From an uncultured Marivita sp. (lineage in GTDB: Bacteria; Pseudomonadota; Alphaproteobacteria; Rhodobacterales; Rhodobacteraceae): DNA of 38,411 nt. Position numbers and translations under genes: made by a program. The DNA is taken from NCBI GenBank assembly GCA_947503115.1, contig CANNCS010000027.1, positions 1 through 38,411 on the forward strand, read 5' to 3'. Shown in pieces: positions 1-8,981 of the stretch. A model generated the notes under the pieces. It did no database searches, was not told where the DNA came from, and worked only from the letters and a program-made list of their open reading frames with translations. Position 1 is the first letter of the stretch. Each line of letters opens with the position of its first letter.

Positions 1-75
1 CTACCGGACGTCATCACGTCAATCGGAACCAGAGATTGGGCGAAAGTGGGTCAATGATCGCAGCCCTTGGTATTA
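1..75. mobile_element. Probable IS terminus at left edge
   Basis: Read on the minus strand, this segment starts with TAATACCAAGGGCTG (61-75) and then has TGACCCA about ten bases further in. The right edge of the window, read on the plus strand, starts with TAATACCAAAGGGGCTGG and then has TGACCCA. The two look like the inverted ends of one IS. The MFS frame loses sense exactly here. The IS family is not certain; repeated TGACCCA-type motifs near the ends fit IS21-like elements. The outer limit of the element lies outside the window. Confidence 0.55.
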
Positions 76-934
76 GACGGGCGGTTCCATATTTGTCCAA
101 AGCCCAACCTGCACTGATCATTACGATAACAGTCAGAGCCGTGAAAATCGGAAAGAAAGAAACAAATATCAGATGTTCGATGCCTTTTACTTGGGCAAAG
201 TGAACCTGATGAAAAAAGAACGCAGTGTTGAATGCGGACGGGCCGATGATGGCTGGGACCATGCACCAGAAGAGCGGGTGGCGAAGCGCGTTTGACCTCA
301 TCCAATGATTGCCGCGCATTCCCACCGAACTTTCGCTATTGGCCAACGATGCCGGGGTGCGTTCCTGTGAAAGAAGCCATGCAATGATCGGGGCCGACAA
401 CAGACTAATGCCTGCGGCGACCAGCCAAAGGTTTTGCCAAGCCGTCATGCTCATTGCGGCGACAACGGCCATGGGGAGGAATGCCTCACCAAACGCGAAA
501 CCGAATGACGCAATCGACAGAGCCTTGCCGCGTGTCGCAACGAACCATCGGGCCATGGCCACTACGGCGATATGGGTCATCATTCCCTGTCCGAAAAATC
601 GCAAAGCGAAGATCAGCACTGGCAAAGCCCAAACCCACTGATTGAAGGCCATTGCACCGCAGGTGATTGCCATTCCGGTCAGTACCATTGGGCCAAGCAC
701 TCTGACGCGATAGCGGTCTGTTAAGCTGCCCGCCCAGATCATCACGACAGCAGAGGCCATGGTGCCGAGCATGTATATACCGCCCCAAGCCCCATGGCTC
801 AGACCGAAGGCCACGCGAATCTCGCCAGCAAAGATCGAGATGAAATAAGTCTGCCCCGACGCCGACAGGAAAGTTAGCATCGCTCCTACGGTCAGAAAGG
901 GTGCGTTTTCTCGAAGATAATCTGTCAGACGCAT
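14..934 (-). pseudogene. MFS permease, 3' end cut off by IS DNA
   Basis: This is a major facilitator superfamily transporter of the inner membrane; the substrate cannot be told. The protein shows alternating hydrophobic segments and an MFS-like loop with GSLTDRYRVR between early membrane helices, then a second-half loop GWALDKYG that begins the repeat of the same motif. About 286 native residues are left, against roughly 400 for the family. After GTARL the frame runs into the IS end and stops about 20 residues later, so the last three or so helices are missing. The chosen start is the ATG at 934 (MRLTDYLRENAPF); an upstream TTG at 976 in frame is less likely. It lies upstream of, and on the same strand as, the IS boundary, so the break is at the 3' end. 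Function is probably lost, although a truncated product could be made. Confidence 0.75.
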
Positions 935-1012
935 TCTCAGGCCATGACGGCAAGATCGCTCCGTTGCAAGCAACAAACGTTTGGCCGCAAGCCATGGTCG
1001 CCACTTAACCCG

Positions 1013-1483
1013 TTAAGGAAGGACGCGCGCGTTTATTTCGTTGTGGATGTTCTGGATCTCTGTTGGCCATGTGCTCTTAATATAACCCAATACGCTGGCG
1101 ATCTCGTTGTCGCTCATCACATCCCCGAAGCCAATCATGTTCGACTTGTAGGTTCCGCCGACAATTGCTTCGGTGCCGTCGCGCACAATCCGCATCAACA
1201 GGTCATTATCATGATGCCAAGTATGGCCGGTTTCATCATGCGGCGGCGCAGGGAGGTAACCATCAGCATCGCGATCCTGCCAGTTGGGCTGCTGCCCTTC
1301 CAGATTGGCCCCATGACAGCTCGCGCAATAATCGGTGTAAAGGGCAGCGCCTTCCGCGACACGGACAGCATCGGTGTAAGGTAGACTTTGGCGCGCATCG
1401 TTTGCTGTCCAAGCAGGTGAAATCCAAGCCGTTCCAATCGCAATCGATGTCGCAGCCACACCTGTAATGATTGACTTTTCCAT
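1013..1483 (-). CDS. Class I c-type cytochrome, secreted
   Basis: The predicted product is a small periplasmic electron carrier with one covalently bound haem. The N-terminus (MEKSIITGVAATSIAIG...) is a signal peptide or membrane anchor. It is followed by a CASCH haem-binding motif inside YTDYCASCHGANLEG and a probable distal Met ligand in the SNMIGFGDVMSD segment, the usual class I arrangement. The mature domain of about 125 residues fits a mono-haem cytochrome c. I chose the ATG at 1483 because AAGGAG lies five bases upstream; the GTG two codons earlier overlaps this ribosome binding site. The gene stands alone between the broken MFS gene and the divergent ispH. Its redox partner cannot be inferred. 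Confidence 0.85.
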   Translation of the reverse strand: MEKSIITGVAATSIAIGTAWISPAWTANDARQSLPYTDAVRVAEGAALYTDYCASCHGANLEGQQPNWQDRDADGYLPAPPHDETGHTWHHDNDLLMRIVRDGTEAIVGGTYKSNMIGFGDVMSDNEIASVLGYIKSTWPTEIQNIHNEINARVLP

Positions 1484-1618
1484 GGGCACTCCTTGCGTTT
1501 GCTAATGTCTATCGCAGGCTTCCCGCGCTGGAAGGTCAACTCACACCTAAGTGAAAGACGCATAACACTGGAAACGTGGCTGCTGAGGCTTTAGGTTTTG
1601 GGCAAGACGGAGACCGAC

Positions 1619-2569
1619 ATGACCAAACCGCCCCTGACCCTTTATCTTGCTGCGCCGCGCGGATTTTGCGCCGGTGTGGATCGTGCCATTAAGATCGTCG
1701 AAATGGCGCTCGAGAAATGGGGTGCTCCGGTCTACGTGCGGCACGAGATCGTGCACAACAAATACGTGGTGGACGGGCTGCGCGATAAGGGAGCGGTGTT
1801 TGTCGAGGAACTGGAAGATTGCCCCGATGACAGGCCGGTGATCTTTTCAGCCCACGGCGTGCCCAAGGCCGTGCCCGCCGAGGCCGCCAAGCGCGAGATG
1901 ATCTACGTTGACGCGACGTGTCCGTTGGTGAGCAAGGTTCATATCGAAGCGGCCCGTCATCACGACAATGGTTTGCAGATGATCATGATTGGTCACGAAG
2001 GACACCCCGAAACGGTCGGCACAATGGGGCAACTGCCCGAAGGCGAAGTTTTGTTGGTGGAAACCGTCGAAGATGTGGCCACAGTGCAAGTGCGGGATCC
2101 TGAAAGTCTGGCCTTTGTCACGCAAACAACGCTGAGCGTGGATGACACGATCGACATTGTCGCAGCGCTTCATGCCCGCTTTCCCAAGATCGTTGGCCCG
2201 CACAAGGAAGACATCTGTTACGCCACGACCAACCGTCAGGAAGCGGTGAAAGCGATGGCCCCGAAATGCGACGCCATGCTGGTGGTTGGTGCGCCGAATT
2301 CGTCAAACTCAAAGCGGTTGGTTGAGGTAGGCAGCAAGGCGGGCTGTGCTTATTCGCAGCTTGTCCAACGGGCGCCCGATATAGACTGGCGCGCGCTGGA
2401 AGGAATTGAAAGCGTTGGCATCACCGCAGGCGCGAGCGCTCCGGAAGAGCTAATCACCGAGGTGATTGACGCGTTCCGGGGACGCTACGATGTCACTGTC
2501 GAATTGGTAGAGACCGCGGTTGAAAACGTAGAGTTCAAAGTCCCCCGCGTTTTGCGCATTCCTGCCTGA
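1619..2569 (+). CDS. ispH: 4-hydroxy-3-methylbut-2-enyl diphosphate reductase
   Basis: IspH catalyses the last step of the MEP isoprenoid pathway, reducing HMBPP to IPP and DMAPP with a [4Fe-4S] cluster in the cytoplasm. The three cluster cysteines are visible at C17 (PRGFCAGV), C101 (VDATCPLV) and C200 (KEDICYAT). Substrate-binding residues H46, H79 (SAHG) and H129-E131 (GHPETVG) are in place, and SNSKRL closes the active site. At 316 residues from the ATG at 1619 it has normal length; GGAG six bases upstream supports this start over the TTG at 1598. It is transcribed divergently from the cytochrome gene and ends at a strong hairpin facing the helicase gene. It is complete and probably the only route gene in this window. 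Confidence 0.97.
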   Translation: MTKPPLTLYLAAPRGFCAGVDRAIKIVEMALEKWGAPVYVRHEIVHNKYVVDGLRDKGAVFVEELEDCPDDRPVIFSAHGVPKAVPAEAAKREMIYVDATCPLVSKVHIEAARHHDNGLQMIMIGHEGHPETVGTMGQLPEGEVLLVETVEDVATVQVRDPESLAFVTQTTLSVDDTIDIVAALHARFPKIVGPHKEDICYATTNRQEAVKAMAPKCDAMLVVGAPNSSNSKRLVEVGSKAGCAYSQLVQRAPDIDWRALEGIESVGITAGASAPEELITEVIDAFRGRYDVTVELVETAVENVEFKVPRVLRIPA

Positions 2570-2576
2570 CATGGGC

Positions 2577-2600
2577 GTCGGTTCCTTGGAAGGAACCGAC
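2577..2600 (+). terminator. Hairpin between ispH and helicase gene
   Basis: GTCGGTTCC and GGAACCGAC form a perfect 9-bp stem around TTGGAA (the pairing can extend inwards). It starts eight bases after the ispH stop codon and lies between two convergent genes, so it may end transcription from both sides. The T-rich tract (GATTTTT) on the plus strand follows only after about 15 bases, so termination is inferred mainly from the stem and its location. Confidence 0.6.
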
Positions 2601-2629
2601 AACAGTCTTTGAAGATTTTTCGCCTCGGC

Positions 2630-4870
2630 CTAGCGTTTGCCGCCCGGTTTACCGCCTCCGAATTTGCCTGAAGGTTTACCAGAGGGCTTCCCTCCGAACT
2701 TTCCAGCTGGCTTGCCTGCCCCTGCACGCGGTTTGCGCATACTTTTTGATGGATCGCCAGCATTGGCGCGGGCGATATTCTTTTTGCTATTGGGCTTGCC
2801 TTCAGGCGGCGGTGGGCCTTTCGGTTTGCCTTTGCCCTTGTAGGGCTGCGCCTGAAACTCGCTCTCGGAACGGCGTGGCGGGCGATCCCCACCTGGTTTG
2901 TCGCCGTAAGACTTGCGTTCGCGTGCCGGACCGTCGGATTTGCCTTGATACGGTTTGCGATCGCGTGCCGGGCCATCCGACTTGCCATAGGATTTGCCAG
3001 CAGGCTTGGAGCCCTTGCGGTCCGCCGGTTTCGGTTTGCGGACACGCGGCGTCGGCGCATCGTTCCAGTCGATGGGAGCTGACGTGTTTGGCGCTGGCTT
3101 CGCGGCCTCGTTCTGGTGGTCCTCCGTCGCCGGTTTTGCCCGCTCGGCGCGGGGTTCCGGCTTGGGGCGGTCATCGTAGGATTTGCGCTGGGGCTTGTCG
3201 CCATAGGGTTTGCGCTCGGGCTTTGGACCGCGATTTGCCGCAGGCCGTGCGCCGCGGTCGAAATCAGGTGCTTTGTCGAGCCGTGTGAGGGTGACACCCT
3301 TTTCCAGCTCCATATCGGGTCCAACCGCATTCAGAAAACGCGCGACCGAGGCTTCCTTGATTTGGACAAGCGAATGATCCTGTTGGATGCGGATCGCACC
3401 GATATCGTCCTTGTTCAGATCGCCGGCTCCGCAGACCATTGGAAGGATGCGGCGGGGTTCGGCTTCGGCAGCGCGGCCACCAGAGACGGCGAACCAGACA
3501 CTTGGGCCGAATTCTTGCCGCTTCTCGGGCTTTGCGTTCGGGTCCGACAGCTCCTCGGGCGCGGTATGCTGTTCGCGGAAGAGGCGCAAATAAGCGGCTG
3601 CAATCTGTTCGGGCGTCTTTTCAGCAACCAGCCGGGTAACAACCGTTTCTTCGGACTCGCCCACCGGAGTGTCCCATGCGGGATCGGCAAACATCCGGTC
3701 TTCGTCGCGTTCCAGCACTTCATCCGCTGATGGCGCAGCGCCCCATTCGGATTTCAGTTTGGCCATCCCAAGGATGCGTTCCGCTTTTTTGCGAACCTTC
3801 GGCGTCACGATTAGCGCAGACACCCCTTTGCGGCCCGCACGGCCAGTTCTGCCAGAGCGGTGCAGCAGTGTCTCATGGTTTGAGGGCAGTTCGGCATGTA
3901 CCACCAGATCGAGGTTTGGCAGGTCAATACCCCGCGCCGCCACATCCGTGGCCACACAGACCTGCGCGCGCCCGTCGCGCATCGCCTGCAATGCATGGGT
4001 GCGTTCTGTTTGGGACAATTCGCCGGACAGCGCCACAACCTGAAAACCACGGTTCGACAGACGTGTGGTCAGACGGTTCACCATCGCGCGGGTGTTGGCA
4101 AACACGATGGCGTTCGGCGCTTCGTAGTAACGCAGCGTATTGATCACCGCGTTGTCGGTGTCACGGTCGTTCACCATCATGGCGCGGTAGGCGATATCAG
4201 CATGTTGGCTGGTCTCGGATTTGGTCACAACGCGGATCGCATCGCGCTGATAGCTTTTCGCCAGCTTGGCGATCTGCGGCGGCACAGTGGCCGAGAATAG
4301 AAGCGTTTGGCGGTCTTCGGGCGCTTCGCCAAGAATAAACTCAAGGTCTTCGCGGAACCCGAGGTCCAGCATTTCGTCGGCCTCGTCCAGCACCACGGCG
4401 CGACATTGCGACAGATCGATTGAGCTGCGCATGATGTGGTCGCGCAGGCGGCCCGGTGTCGCAACCACGATGTGTGCGCCTCGTTCGAGCGCACGGCGTT
4501 CGTCGCGCATGTCCATGCCGCCAACGGTTGACGCCATCACCACACCAGCTTGCGCATAAAGCCACGCTAGTTCGCGTTTGACCTGCAATGCCAGTTCGCG
4601 GGTCGGCGCGATCACCAGCGCAAGCGGTGCGCCCGCCGGAGCGAAGGTTTCGTCCTCAAGGATGGTCGGAGCGATGGCAAGGCCGAAGCCCAGCGTCTTT
4701 CCCGATCCAGTCTGCGCCGAGACCAACAGGTCGGCTCCGACATATCCGGGATTGAGAACCGCCTCCTGAACAGGTGTCAGCGTGTCGTATCCACGGGCAT
4801 CAAGGGCGTCTTGCAGGGCTTTTTTCACGAGCGTCGTCTTTTTTGTAAGGTCAGCCCACCAGCGGGCCAA
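2630..4870 (-). CDS. DEAD-box RNA helicase with DbpA-like domain
   Basis: This is an ATP-dependent RNA helicase, probably acting in ribosome assembly or RNA turnover. The order of motifs is Q motif (GYDTLTPVQ), Walker A (AQTGSGKT), PTRELALQ, TPGRL, DEAD (VLDEADEMLD), FSAT, then the second RecA domain with ATDVAARGID and HRSGRTGRAG. A DbpA/CsdA-type RNA-binding domain follows at about residues 480-545. The last 200 residues are low-complexity, rich in Lys, Gly, Pro and Arg, with imperfect repeats such as KSDGPARDRKPY and KSDGPARERKSY, probably a disordered RNA-binding tail. The start is unclear: the open frame begins at a TTG (4870), and a GTG at 4828 before KKALQDALDARGY is a good alternative. 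The DbpA name would need proof of 23S rRNA specificity, so no symbol is given. Confidence 0.93.
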   Translation of the reverse strand: MARWWADLTKKTTLVKKALQDALDARGYDTLTPVQEAVLNPGYVGADLLVSAQTGSGKTLGFGLAIAPTILEDETFAPAGAPLALVIAPTRELALQVKRELAWLYAQAGVVMASTVGGMDMRDERRALERGAHIVVATPGRLRDHIMRSSIDLSQCRAVVLDEADEMLDLGFREDLEFILGEAPEDRQTLLFSATVPPQIAKLAKSYQRDAIRVVTKSETSQHADIAYRAMMVNDRDTDNAVINTLRYYEAPNAIVFANTRAMVNRLTTRLSNRGFQVVALSGELSQTERTHALQAMRDGRAQVCVATDVAARGIDLPNLDLVVHAELPSNHETLLHRSGRTGRAGRKGVSALIVTPKVRKKAERILGMAKLKSEWGAAPSADEVLERDEDRMFADPAWDTPVGESEETVVTRLVAEKTPEQIAAAYLRLFREQHTAPEELSDPNAKPEKRQEFGPSVWFAVSGGRAAEAEPRRILPMVCGAGDLNKDDIGAIRIQQDHSLVQIKEASVARFLNAVGPDMELEKGVTLTRLDKAPDFDRGARPAANRGPKPERKPYGDKPQRKSYDDRPKPEPRAERAKPATEDHQNEAAKPAPNTSAPIDWNDAPTPRVRKPKPADRKGSKPAGKSYGKSDGPARDRKPYQGKSDGPARERKSYGDKPGGDRPPRRSESEFQAQPYKGKGKPKGPPPPEGKPNSKKNIARANAGDPSKSMRKPRAGAGKPAGKFGGKPSGKPSGKFGGGKPGGKR

Positions 4871-4938
4871 AGCGCGCGTCTAGATCATTGGGCGGCAAAT
4901 GTATAGCCTCATCACAGTACACTCAGTGAGGACCCGCT

Positions 4939-5553
4939 ATGCTTTCCCTGCAATTCCTTCTTACGGCCTTTGTCGTGGTGATCGCACCTGGAACCGGCGT
5001 TATCTATACGCTCGCCATCGGCTTGGGGCAGGGGCGCTGGCCTTCGATCTGGGCGGCGTTTGGATGCACTGTTGGGATCGTGCCTCACCTGCTGGCGGCG
5101 ACGTTGGGTCTGGCGGCGGTTCTGCACACCTCGGCTGTCCTGTTCAACGTCGTGAAATTCGCCGGTGTCGCATACCTGCTATGGCTTGCTTACCAATCGT
5201 TGCGCTCGGGTGGCGCTTTGGCCGTTTCAGCGAACCGCAGCGCCGAAAGTGGAGTGCGTATTGCGCGGCGTGGAGCACTGATCAACATTTTGAACCCCAA
5301 GCTGTCAATCTTCTTTCTTGCGCTGTTGCCTCCCTTCCTAACCGGAAACCCGGCCACCGCGACGACGGAAATGGCGCTAATGGGCGGCGTTTTTATGGTG
5401 ATGACCTTTGCAGTTTTTGTCCTTTACGGCGTGTTTGCGGCGGCTGCGCGCACATGGCTCTTGGGCAGTGAACGTGTGATGCGTTGGCTTAACCGTTCCT
5501 TTGCGGGGCTCTTTGCTGCCCTCGCCGGACGGTTGGCGCTTGAACGCGCCTGA
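4939..5553 (+). CDS. LysE/RhtB-family exporter
   Basis: This is a six-helix inner-membrane protein of the LysE/RhtB family, which exports amino acids or related small molecules. The N-terminal APGTGVIYTLAIGLGQG corresponds to the family's conserved PGP region, and ALINILNPKLSIFFLALLPPF is the hallmark central helix with NPK. At 204 residues it has the usual length. It is divergent from the helicase gene, with about 70 bases between, and opens a plus-strand series running to the TRIC-like gene. The substrate is unknown; a homoserine, threonine or lysine role would be guesswork. Confidence 0.9.
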   Translation: MLSLQFLLTAFVVVIAPGTGVIYTLAIGLGQGRWPSIWAAFGCTVGIVPHLLAATLGLAAVLHTSAVLFNVVKFAGVAYLLWLAYQSLRSGGALAVSANRSAESGVRIARRGALINILNPKLSIFFLALLPPFLTGNPATATTEMALMGGVFMVMTFAVFVLYGVFAAAARTWLLGSERVMRWLNRSFAGLFAALAGRLALERA

Positions 5554-5590
5554 GCTATGTCGCGGGTCAACATATGACGATGGACCAACA

Positions 5591-6043
5591 ATGACCCAGA
5601 TACCCCGTTCCGCCCTTTTCCTTGGCCTTGCCGGAGTGATCCCCTTTGCATGGGGTGCGTTGACGCTGCTGTCGGGTTCGGCGGCGCAATGGGGGCTGGA
5701 TGTGCTGGGACCACGGTTCATAGGACCATACGTGCAACTCAGCTACGGGATGGTGATCCTCAGCTTCATGTCCGGAGTGCTGTGGGGCTTTGCCACCAAA
5801 GCCGAGGGTGGGCAGGCAGCAACAGGTTACGTTCTGTCGGTCATCCCGGCGCTTTGGGCGTTCTTCATGACCGGCGGCGGGCCAGTGTCTGCAGGAACAA
5901 ACCTGATCTTCGGGTTTCTGGGGCTTTTGGTGCTCGACTTTGCTTTCTGGAAATGGGGTCTTGCCCCGGTATGGTGGATGCAGCTGCGCGTCTTGTTATC
6001 CGGACTTGTTGTCTTGTCTCTCTCGATTGGAGTGTTGTTGTGA
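5591..6043 (+). CDS. DUF3429 membrane protein
   Basis: A 150-residue integral membrane protein with about five hydrophobic segments matches the DUF3429 pattern: an N-terminal RSALFLGLAGVIPF helix, YGMVILSFMSGVLWG in the middle, and an FWKWGLAPVWWMQLR segment near the end. No biochemical function is known to me. The ATG at 5591 gives the family-like N-terminus; the longer frame back to 5501 is not needed. Its stop overlaps the start of the methyltransferase gene (GTGA), so the two are translationally coupled. Confidence 0.85.
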   Translation: MTQIPRSALFLGLAGVIPFAWGALTLLSGSAAQWGLDVLGPRFIGPYVQLSYGMVILSFMSGVLWGFATKAEGGQAATGYVLSVIPALWAFFMTGGGPVSAGTNLIFGFLGLLVLDFAFWKWGLAPVWWMQLRVLLSGLVVLSLSIGVLL

Positions 6044-6630
6044 CCGACCATGAAACCATCGCCGTCTACGACACGCGCGCAGGCGACTACGCCAAGCTCG
6101 AACCGTCCGAGACACCAAGTGACACGCTTGCGGCGTTCATAAAGGCCTTGCCAGACGGCGCGCGTGTTCTTGACCTTGGCTGCGGGCCTGGCTCCTCTGC
6201 GCGGCACATGGTTCGGGCGGGATGTGTGGTCGACGCGCTTGATGCCTCGGCCGAAATGATCGAGCTGGCATCATCCATCGATGGCGTTACCGCACGTCAG
6301 GCGAGTTTTGACGACATTAGTGGCGCCGCGATCTATGATGGCGTCTGGGCGAATTTTAGCCTGCTTCACGCCGCGCGTACTGACATGCCAAGACATCTGG
6401 CGGCCATCCACACAGCACTGAAACCCGGTGGCCTGTTTCATATCGCGGTCAAGGAAGGGTCCGGCGAAGGCCGCGATAACCTTGGTCGACATTACACCTA
6501 TTACACCGAATTCGGTCTTACTGCGCTTTTGCAAACGGCTGGGTTTTCCGTTGGTCCCTATCGACGTGGGCGCGACAAAGGGCTAAGCGGCACCGACGAC
6601 AACTGGATATCTGTAACTGCCCATGCCTGA
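6040..6630 (+). CDS. Class I SAM-dependent methyltransferase
   Basis: A 196-residue Rossmann-fold methyltransferase. Motif I is [12 protein letters not shown] (about residues 43-54), followed by the acidic end of strand 2 in VDALDAS, the motif II/post II region [13 protein letters not shown], and the [13 protein letters not shown] turn. The target could be a small molecule or a macromolecule; nothing in the sequence decides. The GTG at 6040 overlaps the TGA of the DUF3429 gene, and the frame's upstream extension to 5650 is a shadow of that gene. The 3' end overlaps rnhA by eight bases. Confidence 0.88.
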   Translation: MTDHETIAVYDTRAGDYAKLEPSETPSDTLAAFIKALPDGARVLDLGCGPGSSARHMVRAGCVVDALDASAEMIELASSIDGVTARQASFDDISGAAIYDGVWANFSLLHAARTDMPRHLAAIHTALKPGGLFHIAVKEGSGEGRDNLGRHYTYYTEFGLTALLQTAGFSVGPYRRGRDKGLSGTDDNWISVTAHA

Positions 6631-7084
6631 CCTCTATGCCTATACAGACGGAGCTTGTTCCGGAAATCCCGGACCAGGCGGTTGGGGCGTGTTGCTACAG
6701 GCGAAAGACGGGGATGCGGTGGTCAAGGAACGCACCCTTTCGGGCGGTGAGGCGAACACCACCAACAACAGGATGGAACTGCTTGCAGCGATTCATGCGC
6801 TTGAAACCTTGGCGCGGCCCTCATCGCTGACCATTGTGACCGACAGCGCCTATGTAAAGAACGGTGTAACCGGCTGGATTCACGGCTGGAAACGGAATGG
6901 CTGGAAGACCGCGAACAGGAAGCCGGTCAAGAATGTCGAGCTCTGGCAACGTCTGGACGAGGCACAGCATCGTCATGAGGTGGCGTGGGAATGGGTCAAG
7001 GGCCATGCAGGCCATCCCGAGAACGAACGGGCCGATGAACTGGCGCGCGAAGGTATGAAGCCGTTCAAAAAAGGCGCGGCGTGA
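6623..7084 (+). CDS. rnhA: Ribonuclease HI
   Basis: RNase HI cuts the RNA strand of RNA-DNA hybrids, removing R-loops and primers. The catalytic carboxylates are at D9 ([14 protein letters not shown]), E52 (NNRMELLAA), D74 (VTDSAYV) and D138 (ERADELA), and the basic handle region GWKRNGWKT is present, as in the E. coli enzyme. The length of 153 residues is standard. It overlaps the methyltransferase gene upstream and the channel gene downstream (GTGA), so it belongs to a coupled operon. Confidence 0.97.
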   Translation: MPDLYAYTDGACSGNPGPGGWGVLLQAKDGDAVVKERTLSGGEANTTNNRMELLAAIHALETLARPSSLTIVTDSAYVKNGVTGWIHGWKRNGWKTANRKPVKNVELWQRLDEAQHRHEVAWEWVKGHAGHPENERADELAREGMKPFKKGAA

Positions 7085-7704
7085 CCCTGATTTCGTGGAT
7101 CGATCACGCGGCTGTCTTGGTCTTTGCGCTGACAGGCGCGTTGGTCGCCAGCCGCGCGCAGCTTGATATCATCGGCTTTGCCTTCTTAGCGATCCTTACG
7201 GGGGTTGGCGGCGGAACCGTTCGAGATGTGCTGCTTGACCGGAACCCGGTGTTTTGGATGACGGATCCAACCTATCTGGGGGTAGCTGTTATCGCGGTTT
7301 TTGTTGTCTTCTTCACAGCGCACCTGTTCGAAAGCAGGTACAAAGCGATCCTGTGGCTCGACGCGGCGGCGCTGGCCTTTGCCGTCGCGGCGGGGGCTAA
7401 CATTGCAACCAGCTTGGGGCAAAGCGCAGCCATTGTAGTAGTCATGGGCACAGTCACCGGATGCCTTGGCGGCCTGATGCGTGACGTGGTTGCCAACGAA
7501 GTGCCGCTCGTTCTGAAGCAGGGCGAGCTTTACGTCACCTGCGCGGTCGCCGGGGCGGCTGTGGTGGCGCTGGCACCGTTCTTTGGTCTTGGTCAAACGC
7601 TGACAGTTCTTGCCGCCGCTGGGATCACGTTCGGGCTGCGGGCAGGTTCCATCGCATTTGGATGGCGCCTGCCGGTCTACAAATCCCGACCACCGCGCTA
7701 TTGA
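7081..7704 (+). CDS. TRIC/YadS-like (UPF0126) membrane protein
   Basis: A seven-helix inner-membrane protein made of two repeated halves. The signature glycine-rich turns are [17 protein letters not shown] in the first half and [21 protein letters not shown] in the second, each followed by a conserved aspartate and proline. Bacterial members are related to trimeric intracellular cation channels and to YadS/YicG; some have been linked to amino-acid uptake. The role here is unknown. The GTG at 7081 overlaps the rnhA stop. It converges on the aminotransferase gene with only two bases between them. Confidence 0.9.
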   Translation: MTLISWIDHAAVLVFALTGALVASRAQLDIIGFAFLAILTGVGGGTVRDVLLDRNPVFWMTDPTYLGVAVIAVFVVFFTAHLFESRYKAILWLDAAALAFAVAAGANIATSLGQSAAIVVVMGTVTGCLGGLMRDVVANEVPLVLKQGELYVTCAVAGAAVVALAPFFGLGQTLTVLAAAGITFGLRAGSIAFGWRLPVYKSRPPRY

Positions 7705-7706
7705 CC

Positions 7707-8885
7707 TTATTGCAGGTCGCCAAAAGCCGCTTGAAGCCGCTTGGCCGCTTCTTCGATACGGTAGGTTTGCGTCGCAAGGTTGAAGCGTAGGAATGTTTCG
7801 CCTCCCGGACCGAACTCGGGGCCGGGGCTCGGCGCGATACGGGCGTCTTTGCGAACCCGGCGGCTGATCTCTTCGAAATCCATACCGGTGCCCGAGAAAT
7901 CTACCCACGCCAGATAGGTTGATGCCAAAGGCAATGAATGCACTCCGGGGATCGCATTTATTGCATCATCAAAAATGCGACGGTTTTCGATCAGATGTTC
8001 GATCTGCGCGTCGACCCACTCTGCACCCTCAGGGGTATACGCAGCCGTCACCATCTCAAGACCCATGCGGTTCGGGGAATAGTCCAGCGATCGAAGCCGC
8101 TTCGCCATGGCTTCGCGCAATTTGGCGTCGGGAATGATGATGTTCCCCGTCTTTAGACCCGCGATGTTGAACGTCTTGGATGACGCGGTCAGAATCACGG
8201 ACCTATCGCGCGCATCTGCTGCTGCGACGTCGTATGGCACGAATGTGTGGCCCGGATAGATGAAGTCGTGGTGAATCTCATCAGCCACAACAATCAGATC
8301 GTTTCTCGCGGCAAACGCGGCGACCTGCCGCAATTCCTCGGTAGTCCAGATACGGCCTGACGGGTTCTGCGGAGAACAGAAGATGATGAGCTTTTCGCTA
8401 CCGTCGAGCCGTGCCTCGGCTTCTTCAAAATCAAGATGATAGGTGTCGCCGTCGCGCTTCAGCGGACATTGAACGGGAACACGGCCAGACTTTCGAATCT
8501 TGAACTCGAATTCATGATAGACTGGGTTAAAGGTAACAATCCGATCTCCCGGTTCCGACCAGACGTCGATACACAGCGCAATCGCGTTGCCCAAACCTTG
8601 GGTTGTCATGATCCAGTCGGTGTCGATGTCCCAGCCATGCCGTGTCTTCATCCACCACTGGATTGCGGCGTGATACTCGGTGTTGTCGCTCCAGTACCCG
8701 AACGCCCCATGATCTACGGCTGCCTGCATGGCGCGCAACACGCAGGGTGCTGTGGGGTAATCGCTGTCCGCCGTCCACATCGCGATCCCGTCGGCGCTCG
8801 GCACATCGAACTTGCTTTCCAGAACATCCCATTTGGAACAATGAGTCCCGCGTCGGTCGTTGGGTTTGTTGAAAAGATCGCGCAT
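7707..8885 (-). CDS. MalY/PatB-type PLP aminotransferase (C-S lyase)
   Basis: A fold-type I pyridoxal-phosphate enzyme. MalY/PatB proteins cleave cystathionine or cysteine S-conjugates, or act as aminotransferases. The PLP lysine is in TASSKTFNIAGLKTG; PQNPSGR and VVADEIHHDFIY carry the cofactor-binding Asn and Asp/His, and FLRFNLAT holds the substrate-carboxylate Arg. The start is placed at the ATG at 8885 because GGAG lies six bases upstream and MRDLFNKP resembles the family N-terminus; the open frame reaches further only by chance. At 392 residues the length is normal. It is divergent from the deformylase cluster. Confidence 0.93.
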   Translation of the reverse strand: MRDLFNKPNDRRGTHCSKWDVLESKFDVPSADGIAMWTADSDYPTAPCVLRAMQAAVDHGAFGYWSDNTEYHAAIQWWMKTRHGWDIDTDWIMTTQGLGNAIALCIDVWSEPGDRIVTFNPVYHEFEFKIRKSGRVPVQCPLKRDGDTYHLDFEEAEARLDGSEKLIIFCSPQNPSGRIWTTEELRQVAAFAARNDLIVVADEIHHDFIYPGHTFVPYDVAAADARDRSVILTASSKTFNIAGLKTGNIIIPDAKLREAMAKRLRSLDYSPNRMGLEMVTAAYTPEGAEWVDAQIEHLIENRRIFDDAINAIPGVHSLPLASTYLAWVDFSGTGMDFEEISRRVRKDARIAPSPGPEFGPGGETFLRFNLATQTYRIEEAAKRLQAAFGDLQ

Positions 8886-8981
8886 GTACCACTCCAATCG
8901 GCTCAGATTTTTTGCGACGCTACCCCAGTGAACGGCAGGTGCAAGAGCCGGTGACTTGCCCTTGCGACATGGATTGCCTAA

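Noticed and set aside
2485-3330. 281-codon minus-strand frame in the helicase tail region
   Set aside because: Out-of-frame reading of the low-complexity helicase tail, also crossing into ispH on the other strand.
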